Assembly: GCF_014696625.1 (NCBI RefSeq)
Contig: NZ_JACJQL010000017.1
Location: forward strand, 1-64,000
DNA from: Nostoc parmelioides FACHB-3921
GTDB lineage: Bacteria; Cyanobacteriota; Cyanobacteriia; Cyanobacteriales; Nostocaceae
Direction of reading: 5' to 3'
Length of the DNA: 64,000 bases
Shown here: piece by piece, positions 19,354 through 26,853 of the stretch
How positions within the stretch are numbered: position 1 is the first letter of the stretch
Layout: each line of letters starts with the position of its first letter
Notes under the pieces: generated by a model
Told to the model about the DNA's origin: nothing
The model's input: the letters and a program-made list of their open reading frames with translations, nothing else
Database searches by the model: none
Program-made: the position numbers and the translations under genes

Positions 19354-20415
19354 ATGTCTGCTACGCCTGTTACCCAGCTAACTCCATCATCTCAGCCACA
19401 ACAACCTTCTTCCCCCCTGCTCGGCGCTTCAGTCACGGAGTTAACTACTTGGGTGCAGCAGCAAGGACAACCTGCTTATAGGGGTAAGCAGTTGCACGAT
19501 TGGATTTATCACAAGGGAGTGCGATCGCTCACTGATATTTCTGTATTCTCTAAACAATGGCGGGCTGCTGTTGCTGATGTCCCCATTGGACGTTCTACCA
19601 TTCACTATCGGTCTGTGGCCTCCGACGGGACTATCAAATATCTCCTGCAACTAAGCGACGGTGAAATTGTGGAAACCGTGGGTATTCCTACAGACAAGCG
19701 GTTGACAGTCTGCGTTTCTACCCAAGTCGGTTGTCCAATGGCTTGCGACTTCTGCGCTACTGGTAAGGGTGGCTACAAACGCAACCTAGAAAGACATGAA
19801 ATTGTTGATCAAGTTTTAACTGTCCAAGAAGATTTTCAACAACGAGTAAGCCATGTTGTATTCATGGGGATGGGTGAACCGTTGTTGAATACTGAAAATG
19901 TCTTGGCTGCGCTGAGAAGCTTAAATCAAGATGTGGGTATTGGACAGCGATCGCTAACTTTATCTACTGTAGGGATACGCGATCGTATCAGTCAATTAGC
20001 CGAACACCATCTACAAGTTACCCTGGCGGTGAGTCTCCACGCCCCTAACCAAGCACTGCGGGAACAACTCATACCCAGCGCTCGCTCCTATCACATCGAA
20101 GATTTGCTGGCTGAATGTCGAGAATATGTAGCCATCACCGGTAGACGGATTTCTTTTGAATATATTCTGCTCGCTGGTGTGAATGATTTGCCAGAACACG
20201 CCCTAGAACTATCAAAACATCTACGGGGCTTTCAAAATCACGTTAATTTGATTCCTTACAATCCTATCTCAGAAGTGGACTATAAACGCCCTAGTGGCGA
20301 TCGTATTCAAGCCTTCCTCACAGTTCTTCAGCAACAACACATTGCTGTTAGTGTCCGTTATTCTCGCGGTTTAGAAGCTGATGCAGCCTGTGGACAACTA
20401 CGCGCCAAAAAATAA
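19354..20415 (+). CDS. rlmN: 23S rRNA / tRNA adenine C2-methyltransferase RlmN
   Basis: Radical-SAM enzyme of 353 residues that methylates C2 of A2503 in 23S rRNA, and A37 of some tRNAs, in the cytoplasm. The iron-sulfur cluster motif CxxxCxxC is Cys127, Cys131 and Cys134 (GCPMACDFC). The two cysteines of the methyl-transfer mechanism are also visible: Cys120 in CVSTQVGC and Cys346 in AACGQL. Length and order of motifs (GEPLLN, STVGI, SLHAPN, IPYNP) fit the family throughout. A 15-30-residue Pro/Gln/Ser-rich N-terminal extension is present. The ATG start at 19354 has no strong ribosome site. It is a stand-alone housekeeping gene; I see nothing unusual in it. Confidence 0.96.
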   Translation: MSATPVTQLTPSSQPQQPSSPLLGASVTELTTWVQQQGQPAYRGKQLHDWIYHKGVRSLTDISVFSKQWRAAVADVPIGRSTIHYRSVASDGTIKYLLQLSDGEIVETVGIPTDKRLTVCVSTQVGCPMACDFCATGKGGYKRNLERHEIVDQVLTVQEDFQQRVSHVVFMGMGEPLLNTENVLAALRSLNQDVGIGQRSLTLSTVGIRDRISQLAEHHLQVTLAVSLHAPNQALREQLIPSARSYHIEDLLAECREYVAITGRRISFEYILLAGVNDLPEHALELSKHLRGFQNHVNLIPYNPISEVDYKRPSGDRIQAFLTVLQQQHIAVSVRYSRGLEADAACGQLRAKK

Positions 20416-20420
20416 TCAAA

Positions 20421-20448
20421 ATTCCTCACCCCCTTGTGGGTGAAGAAT
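20421..20448. terminator. Hairpin after rlmN
   Basis: TCACCC (20426-20431) pairs with GGGTGA (20438-20443) around CCTTGT, and four more outer pairs (ATTC / GAAT) extend the stem past one mismatch. It begins 5 bp after the rlmN stop. There is no T-run, so this is a probable rather than certain terminator. Confidence 0.45.
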
Positions 20449-20559
20449 CGGTAATGGGTCATGGGTAATTGATAATTGGACTATTACCCATTACCTATTT
20501 CCACATGAATATGGATAGGGAAACACTTACGGTTTCACTTGTAATAGTTATATGTAGCT

Positions 20560-20657
20560 GTAGCCAGATATATTAGGACATCAAGCTAAGATAAAACCGT
20601 GGTAATAAAAGCCTTTCAAACCTGTCAACAGTCAACAGTCAACAGTCAACAGCTATA
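20560..20657 (+). repeat. 98-bp dispersed repeat with TCAACAG heptamers, copy 2
   Basis: Same length and orientation as the copy at 9183-9280. It ends in four exact TCAACAG-type heptamers and AGCTATA. A TAATGGG-type repeat precedes it (about 20450-20500). Together they fill the convergent gap between rlmN and the potassium-channel gene. Confidence 0.75.
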
Positions 20658-20669
20658 CATGAAAGTACT

Positions 20670-22721
20670 TTAGTTATCTATTGGTAGCCAACGAGCTAAT
20701 ACTCTTAATTTATTCAGCCTCAATACTAAACGTTGAGCTTGTTGTTTATATAAAGCTTTTGGTAGCCTTCCTGGTAAATTTTTCATTAATTCTCTAGCTG
20801 CGCTAATACTGCATCCAGCAATAATACTAATTTCATTTGCACCATCAAAGATCGCATCTTGACTTAAAGCTCTTTCGATTTGCACCTGCCAATTTCGAGG
20901 AGTTAATTCGCCACGTTCAATTCTTTGTAAACTAGTGCTTGTCGCTAAAACAACTATGCGATCGCCTACTGCTAATTTAGTTTCATCAACAGGCATGAAT
21001 TTGGCAGAAGATTGTGATGATTTTTGATGAAGAATTGGTACAACACCATAACCATAAGCAATATCAGTAAGCATCAATTCATTAAGCGTATCACCAGACT
21101 CAATCATATATTCCACAACTTGGATAGTTTGATTATTTAAGTGAAATAAGCCAAGAATATTTTCTCCAAAAGCAGCAGCAGCAAATACTTCTGCCGATAA
21201 AGCTGATGTACATAAAACTTGAGCATAAGGAAATAACTGTGCTACCCTATCACTAAAATTTCGGTTATAAGTACGGATGACTAAATTACTATTGGGGCTG
21301 AGGCTATGAGCCATCAAACCGATTTCTAAATTTTCCATTTCATCATCGGTTACCACAACAACACTTTTAGCGGAGTTAATATTAACACTAGTGATATTAT
21401 TAACAAAGTTACCAATGATTAAAGGAAGTTGACGAATACTATTATGCTCAATAGGTGTACTGTTAATCCCTACTAAAGGTTCCTGGAGTTGTTGTAATAA
21501 AGTAACAATTTGTAAACCAACTTTATTTAAGCCTATCAATACTACATGGTCTTGTTGAGGTATTGCTGAATAATTGCTCGTAAAAAAAAATCGGAACCGA
21601 GAAGAGAGCAGTTTTTCCGTTAACAGTGCATACAATACTCCCACAAAAGCTGTACCAGCTAATGTTAATCCTAAGCTGAACAAACGTAGTAATACAGGAA
21701 TAGGTTTTTCAAATTCCACACCGCCATATACGTCACCATACCCACCTAAAAGTAAAACAGCAGTAGTGTAAAATGCTTCGACAAAACGGATATTAGGATA
21801 GTAGCGATTATAAAAAATAATACCGCTTCCCCACAGAATAAATACTGTAATGCCGCAAATGAGTGCAACTCGCGTAATTTGACCCCGCTCACCAGAGTGC
21901 CACAATTGAATAATTTTTTGTTTAATGTTAGACCATGAAATTGTGCGGATAATTTCTTGCCAAAAAAGTCGTTTTTTTGTGGGAAATTTAATTGCAGGTT
22001 TCTGAGCCAGGGGAAGCATATTTGCAATCTCTATATAAACAATTGTATCCCCAGGTTGTAATTTTGCTTCTAACTCCCACTCACCATAATTATGAGGCAC
22101 TTGGGATGAGTTATTAGCATAATATAAGATACGGCGAAAAGATGTATTTAATTGATGCACCTGTCGTTTATGACACCATAAATCATCCGGTTTAATTTCA
22201 TATTTGCCCACCCTTAACTTTTGTCCTTCTAAATTAAAATAGCCTAAATTTTCATTACCCAATGCAGCAAAGGCAAAAGCAGACGCAGTCAGTTGATCTG
22301 GTTCAAACGCAATAAAATTACCAAGATTTTGACTTAAAAGTTTATTAAGATTTTCTTTGTCTGAACGGACGACAAGGCGAACTTGAGGATTCAACAGCCG
22401 CGCTGCAAATGCTGCTTCTATATTTGCACGCTCATCATTAGTAACCAAAAGTACAGTCCGGCATTGATTAATGCCTGCTTGCTCTAGCACGCTGGTTTGG
22501 CGGCAATCTCCTATCAGGAAGTTTTCTAATAGATTTTGTAAATTATTAACTTCCCAGTTTTTAGGTTCTACTTGGTCAATGGCGCTAACACTTGCGCCAT
22601 ATTCTTTGAGGGCGGCTACACAATGCTGACCTAAACTTCCCAACCCACAAACCAAAAATCGATCTAGCTGCGGTTGACAACCATTACTAGCTTGATAGGT
22701 ATTATCTGAAGAGCGTAGCAT
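20670..22721 (-). CDS. Potassium channel-like protein with two RCK/TrkA-N domains
   Basis: About 683 residues from the ATG at 22721; a longer frame from GTG 22811 overlaps the upstream gene and seems less likely. The order is an N-terminal Rossmann RCK/TrkA-N domain (FLVCGLGSLGQHC, then the partner C-subdomain), a membrane section with a first helix (VALICGITVFILWGSGIIF), a pore region carrying GGYGD as a K+ selectivity-filter-like sequence, a second pore helix, and then a second RCK domain (HVVLIGLNKVGLQ) with its C-subdomain. RCK domains bind NAD(H), nucleotides or cations and gate the pore. This suggests a gated K+ (or cation) channel in the inner membrane. It is unusual in having RCK units on both sides of the pore within one chain. 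The Rieske gene upstream ends 72 bp before the chosen start. Confidence 0.82.
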   Translation of the reverse strand: MLRSSDNTYQASNGCQPQLDRFLVCGLGSLGQHCVAALKEYGASVSAIDQVEPKNWEVNNLQNLLENFLIGDCRQTSVLEQAGINQCRTVLLVTNDERANIEAAFAARLLNPQVRLVVRSDKENLNKLLSQNLGNFIAFEPDQLTASAFAFAALGNENLGYFNLEGQKLRVGKYEIKPDDLWCHKRQVHQLNTSFRRILYYANNSSQVPHNYGEWELEAKLQPGDTIVYIEIANMLPLAQKPAIKFPTKKRLFWQEIIRTISWSNIKQKIIQLWHSGERGQITRVALICGITVFILWGSGIIFYNRYYPNIRFVEAFYTTAVLLLGGYGDVYGGVEFEKPIPVLLRLFSLGLTLAGTAFVGVLYALLTEKLLSSRFRFFFTSNYSAIPQQDHVVLIGLNKVGLQIVTLLQQLQEPLVGINSTPIEHNSIRQLPLIIGNFVNNITSVNINSAKSVVVVTDDEMENLEIGLMAHSLSPNSNLVIRTYNRNFSDRVAQLFPYAQVLCTSALSAEVFAAAAFGENILGLFHLNNQTIQVVEYMIESGDTLNELMLTDIAYGYGVVPILHQKSSQSSAKFMPVDETKLAVGDRIVVLATSTSLQRIERGELTPRNWQVQIERALSQDAIFDGANEISIIAGCSISAARELMKNLPGRLPKALYKQQAQRLVLRLNKLRVLARWLPIDN

Positions 22722-22792
22722 TTCATCGCTTTGATAGTACACATTTATAGTAAAAACTATCAATATTTTGCGATCGCAGTGACGAACATATT

Positions 22793-23758
22793 TTACAAAA
22801 CGTTTAACCACTCACGATACAACTTCTGAGCATAAAACATAATTTCTTCGTTGGGTAGGCGAATCTTGGCTGGCTGGCGAGAATAAGATGTTTCTATAGC
22901 CCGTGTATCTTGCTCTATCACTGTTGCCACTGCATTTAAAACAAAGCGTCCCATTAGTGGCTGCAAAATTGGGTGTTTAGGTTGAGTATAAACTAAAACA
23001 AAAGTTTTCGTTTGAGTTGCTGTTTCTGGATACAGCGCATGAACTTGCAAAATTTCTCCCAGGGAAAAGTCAGTCCGAAATGTTGTCAGTGCGGGGAAAG
23101 CATATTCTAATGTGCCTGTGTAAGTTTTAGGTGCAGTTAAAATTACAGGATTGCGGAGGATATCATTCCAGGTACTATCCTCACGTTCTAGTTCCTGCAC
23201 AACTTTAGCATAATAACCATCATGCTCAAATACAGGGATACGATTAGCTTTAATGCCAAATAGATCCCGATGTGTACCGCTTTGATGGTTGTAATCATAA
23301 TTGATGGATATACTGTCTAAAAAAGTACCGTGAATACTTTTTTCTCCCGCCACTCCTAAAAAGCTCATACCTGAACTGACTTTGGCGATTAAATCGGGAA
23401 CTGGAATTTTAGGAGAATAGCCCCCATATGTCCAAATACAATCGTCTTGAATCACTAGTTCTAGAGAATTTAACAAAGGTTGGCTGCCTACTTTATCTGC
23501 ATTGTGCAGTCTTCCCTGCCCATCAAACTCTAGTGCATGAAAGGGACAGGCAATTGTACCCCTGTCTGAACAAATCCAGCCATCTGATAACGGTGCCTGC
23601 ATATGCGGACAAATGTTATCGAGGGCAAATACTTCCCCTTGTTGATTTTGCCAAAGTACATAGTCTTGTCCATTCAAGCTGATTTTATAGGGTTTGTTGA
23701 TGCCCAACATGGAACGATGGGCAATTAACCAAGGTGCGCCAGGCAGAATTGCTTCCAT
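22793..23758 (-). CDS. Rieske [2Fe-2S] oxygenase-type protein
   Basis: 321 residues. The N-terminal Rieske domain has the cluster ligands Cys50-x-His52 (CPHMQAPL) and Cys71-x2-His74 (CPFHAL). The following domain contains paired acidic/His residues (about 150-190; NYDYNHQSGTHRD) that could be the mononuclear iron site of ring-hydroxylating oxygenases such as the pheophorbide a oxygenase/PAO-like group common in cyanobacteria. The substrate is not determinable from sequence. There is no membrane helix at the C-terminus, unlike plant PAO, so it is probably soluble. It is divergent from a TetR regulator gene 110 bp away, which is the usual arrangement for a regulator controlling an oxygenase. 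The ATG at 23758 is used. Confidence 0.85.
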   Translation of the reverse strand: MEAILPGAPWLIAHRSMLGINKPYKISLNGQDYVLWQNQQGEVFALDNICPHMQAPLSDGWICSDRGTIACPFHALEFDGQGRLHNADKVGSQPLLNSLELVIQDDCIWTYGGYSPKIPVPDLIAKVSSGMSFLGVAGEKSIHGTFLDSISINYDYNHQSGTHRDLFGIKANRIPVFEHDGYYAKVVQELEREDSTWNDILRNPVILTAPKTYTGTLEYAFPALTTFRTDFSLGEILQVHALYPETATQTKTFVLVYTQPKHPILQPLMGRFVLNAVATVIEQDTRAIETSYSRQPAKIRLPNEEIMFYAQKLYREWLNVL

Positions 23759-23907
23759 AGGAGTCTCCCAAGAATTGTGTAAGTATGTATGGGGCGATCG
23801 CTGTCACTGGAGTAAAATTGTGACATAACTTTCATCTTTCATCTCAAAATACGACATATTATTCATATTTGTCAACTCAGATCGTGACCAAACCAGAACC
23901 TACCCCC

Positions 23908-24645
23908 ATGCGCCGTCAACCGAAGCAAAAACGCTCTCAAGAACGAGTAGAAAAAATTTTGCAAGCAGCAGCAGAAGTCTTTATGGAAGTGGGATATGAA
24001 GCTACAACTACCCACATGATTGCAGCCAAAGCAGATACGGCAATTGGTTCGCTATATCAGTTCTTTCCCGATAAATTGGCGATTTTTCATGCACTGGAAG
24101 CTCGTCACATGGAACAGGTGACAAAGATTAATGCAGAAATTATGCAGTCAGCAGACGAGCAAAAGCCATTGTCAGAATTTATTGAACGTATGGTGAATAC
24201 CTATGCAGAATACTTTGAAAATCCCATGTTTCGCGTCGTGTACATTCAGTATTTTGTTGCACCAGAGATGTTTCAGCTATTTGATGACAGCTTTAATCAG
24301 CAGTTGATTAAACAACTCGCGGACTTTTTTCGTGAATGGAATCCAGAATTAGCAGTCGAAAAAAGCGAATTTTTAGCAGAAACAGTTCACATATGCTACA
24401 ACGCTTTACTACTCAATGCTTTACGCCAGAATAAACCCGAAAGACAACCTCGTTATGATGAAATTAAGGCTTTACTCGTCGCATATTTGGCTCCCCACAC
24501 ACAGCAAGGTGGTAATCAGGTAATGAAAGTAATGATTTGTCCTCACTGTCTTTCATCCCGATTATCTAAAAATGGACACCGTCACGGAAAGCAACGCTAT
24601 CTCTGCAAAGACTGCGGTAAACAGTTTTTAGACAGGTCTTGCTGA
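23908..24645 (+). CDS. TetR/AcrR-type repressor fused to a transposase-like zinc ribbon
   Basis: About 245 residues from the ATG at 23908; TTG 23869 and GTG 23884 give longer forms without ribosome sites. An N-terminal TetR helix-turn-helix (RVEKILQAAAEVFMEVGYEA, TAIGSLYQFFPDK) is followed by an all-helical ligand/dimer domain, up to about LVAYLAPH. The last ~40 residues are different: MICPHCLSSRLSKNGHRHG, then KQRYLCKDCGKQF, a four-Cys zinc ribbon of the kind found at the N-terminus of IS1-family InsA. An ATG sits exactly at its start. I infer that an insertion-sequence 5' end fused in frame to the repressor gene. The regulator probably controls the divergent Rieske gene. Whether the extra ribbon is functional is unknown. 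Confidence 0.82.
   Translation: MRRQPKQKRSQERVEKILQAAAEVFMEVGYEATTTHMIAAKADTAIGSLYQFFPDKLAIFHALEARHMEQVTKINAEIMQSADEQKPLSEFIERMVNTYAEYFENPMFRVVYIQYFVAPEMFQLFDDSFNQQLIKQLADFFREWNPELAVEKSEFLAETVHICYNALLLNALRQNKPERQPRYDEIKALLVAYLAPHTQQGGNQVMKVMICPHCLSSRLSKNGHRHGKQRYLCKDCGKQFLDRSC
24538..24642 (+). mobile_element. IS1-type InsA zinc-ribbon remnant inside the TetR gene
   Basis: Codes for CPHC, KNGHRHGKQRY and CKDCGKQF, the signature N-terminal ribbon of IS1-like first ORFs. Downstream (about 24700-24770) one can just read a broken GF...I / NRC-S pattern reminiscent of the next InsA segment (GFRxIERxTGV) with a frameshift. The rest of the element is not recognisable and no terminal inverted repeats were found. 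Confidence 0.45.
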
Positions 24646-25649
24646 ATGGAGTGGTAGTTGCAGTGGAAGCAACGCGATTTTCTATATAAATGCCCCAGCT
24701 TGCTTCAGTGCTGCCGGATTTGGGTGTGTAATCGTTGTTCTAGTAGTCTGCCAAGAGAACTTTGCAAGGTTAATAGCAGCAAAAAAAATCTCTTTCTCCC
24801 CCTGCTTGCCCTAGCCCAGCAATTTTGGGTTGGTGAACTACCAGTGGGGGAAGTGCAGGAGTAGAGAGCTGGGGTGTGATGGTTGGTATAGCTGCAACCA
24901 GTCTCTGGAATTCTTTACAGAAACAATAGCGTGATAACTGGTCAATAAGCCAATTTATGTACACAAATTAGAATCTGTTCTTTACGTACTGATATAAAAA
25001 TAAATCTGCAATGGTTTGTAACAGCAACAGCTTATTTATCTTTGGAAGTACAGCAGATTTTACAAACTTTAATAGCAAACATAAGTAAGCCGAAAAGTCT
25101 TTCCAAAACCCTCAGCAATTGCTCACTAGAGTTGAACAACACAAGTTGCCGTAATCCTACGAGAATCTGCCGTTCAAGGAACAGGTATTTTTTGTGAAGA
25201 GTGTAATGATAGCAATACCCTCAACACGCCTAACAGCAATCACGATCATTAACCCAAAAACCTGGACTGAATCGATTAAGTTACTTTGCTATTTGTAGCT
25301 TTTAACCTAAAATTAATCTTTTTTTAAATAAACTCTGAATGATGAATTTTATTGTTTACAGATTATATAAAGTTTTAATTTTTGAGCAAGTTTGTAGATT
25401 CGCTTATTTGTGATAACCTATATTTTGTGATACTGAAATTGCTGCAAATAAATAATTTTTAGTTTTGGAAAATAGTACGTTTTTCAGCTTTCAGCTTAAT
25501 TATTTGTTAGTAATAAATCAAATCAGACCACATAAATAACAGATGCAGTAGAAATCAATATATTTTTTTTTGAACAAGGAAAAATTATGTTGATTTTTCG
25601 CACTCATCTTAAGTCAATTCTTGTGAGCAATAATATTGTGAGGTAGTAG
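24646..25649. other. 1-kb gene-poor region
   Basis: No full gene is visible. The left ~130 bp may be decayed insertion sequence. The remainder is AT-rich with many stops in all frames. Near its right end a 19-codon open frame with a good ribosome site (25587-25646) immediately precedes the next gene. A MITE, repeat or RNA cannot be excluded but I see none. Confidence 0.5.
25587..25646 (+). CDS. Possible 19-codon leader peptide
   Basis: ATG at 25587 with AAGGA six bases upstream, 19 sense codons (MLIFRTHLKSILVSNNIVR) and then TAG TAG, directly abutting the ATG of the next gene in the same frame. It could be a leader peptide, translational coupling to the downstream gene, or the former start of that gene interrupted by stops. 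Confidence 0.35.
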   Translation: MLIFRTHLKSILVSNNIVR

Positions 25650-26396
25650 ATGCAAAAACTTTTGACCCTCCAAAATTTAGGGATTGCGATCGCAGTTAAA
25701 AATTATAATTGTAGTATTCTTACCTATGACTTTCTCAAGTATGGTAATATCGTTCCTTTAGATTGGGAACTAGCCAGAGAACCTGTTGTGAGTAACCAAG
25801 GTTCTCAAGTGATATTTCGTAACGGCGTGAGTATTACTGCTCAACAAGGTATGTTGAGTTTCTTAGAGGTAATTGGCTCTAAAGATATTGCAGAAATTCA
25901 GATACCAGCAATTGCTCACAGATACATTCAAGCCTTACCTAACTCAGACTATCAAGGATTAGGCATAGATTTGAGAGGTTACATCACAGAAACCCAAGCA
26001 GATACAGAAGGCAACATCCAAAAATATCTGCAATCTTTGCTAGCACCAGCGCCTTGGCAAGAAGTCGGGAATGACCCCGTCCAAGTATCACTGCAATTAG
26101 GTTTTACCCTCGAACAAGGGCAACTTAACTTAAATATTAATGAAGGCAAACTCTACATAACAGAAGAAGAAACTGTTCCCATTGTGTTATTTTCAGGCAA
26201 TTTTAGCTACGGCATCACAGGTAATAATAAAGAGGAACAGCTACAATCTTTGCATCAGTTAATAGATAATTGGCAACCAGCATTAGAAACATATCAAGAT
26301 ATCATTAACACCAAATTTCTGCAATCTAGAATTGTTGTGCAAGATGCGCCGCAATCAGAAACAGATTCATCTGATTTATTGATATCTCAGTCCTAA
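25650..26396 (+). CDS. Unrecognised protein upstream of the giant exoprotein
   Basis: 248 residues; I do not recognise the family. It has no signal peptide and no membrane segment. Alternating strands and helices and an acidic composition suggest a soluble cytoplasmic protein. A central part (VQVSLQLGFTLEQGQLNLNI) looks like a beta sheet. The C-terminal tail is Ser/Asp-rich. The start is ATG 25650, with GAGG seven bases upstream. It reads in the same direction as the 23-kb gene but is separated from it by 457 bp of repeats, so co-transcription is uncertain. Confident only that it is a real, intact coding region. Confidence 0.65.
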   Translation: MQKLLTLQNLGIAIAVKNYNCSILTYDFLKYGNIVPLDWELAREPVVSNQGSQVIFRNGVSITAQQGMLSFLEVIGSKDIAEIQIPAIAHRYIQALPNSDYQGLGIDLRGYITETQADTEGNIQKYLQSLLAPAPWQEVGNDPVQVSLQLGFTLEQGQLNLNINEGKLYITEEETVPIVLFSGNFSYGITGNNKEEQLQSLHQLIDNWQPALETYQDIINTKFLQSRIVVQDAPQSETDSSDLLISQS

Positions 26397-26426
26397 AGAA
26401 TTTCTAGATCGAAAAATCTCCAAAAT

Positions 26427-26486
26427 GTAGGATGCGTCAGAGTGAAAAAAACTATTCAAAATAAATTTCATAATGACACACCCTAC
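26427..26486. repeat. 60-bp MITE-like inverted repeat
   Basis: 13-bp imperfect ends, GTAGGATGCGTCA at 26427-26439 and TGACACACCCTAC at 26474-26486 (two mismatches), bracket a 34-bp AT-rich centre. Similar GTAGGGTGTGTCA palindromes are, from memory, common in cyanobacterial intergenic DNA. Confidence 0.6.
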
Positions 26487-26538
26487 TAGTAATTGGCGAT
26501 AAGTTATTTTTTGTGTTCCCTCAACAATAACTAGTTTT

Positions 26539-26607
26539 AAGCTATTCTGCTTTTAAGTTGCATAATCCATCGTCAAGGCTGTTAACCATTGACCGTTAAC
26601 AGTCAAC
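26539..26607 (-). repeat. Dispersed ~70-bp element, copy B
   Basis: Reverse complement of the element at 15981-16052: CTATTCTGCTTTTAAGTTG, then CATCGTCAAGGCTGTTAACC and heptamers. Confidence 0.7.
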
Positions 26608-26853
26608 ATTCATTATTAGCAGTTATGTAATTTAGACGCGCATTAGCTTACTCATTACCTTCATGTAAGCATAATTATTATTTGATTATTGGCAAATAAT
26701 GCTGACATTTTAGGTTTTATATAGCTAATGAGTAATAGATTAATACCAGTTAATTGTTAGCTCAATTTGCTAGTTATGATAATTACCAATCAATTAAAAT
26801 TAGTTCCGTGATTGTCCATCAACAATTACACAACAAGCTAAGGATTAAAATTC

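Larger units (their letters stand above)
26397..26853. other. Intergenic region before the giant gene
   Basis: 457 bp holding a 60-bp inverted-repeat element (26427-26486) and an inverted copy of the dispersed ~70-bp element (26539-26607), then about 240 bp of AT-rich leader that probably contains the promoter of the giant gene. A ribosome site AAGGA lies nine bases before the ATG at 26854. Confidence 0.55.

Noticed and set aside
24646..24964. Open frames of 60-70 codons after the TetR gene on both strands
   Set aside because: No recognisable protein, no ribosome site, many stops nearby; more likely decayed sequence.
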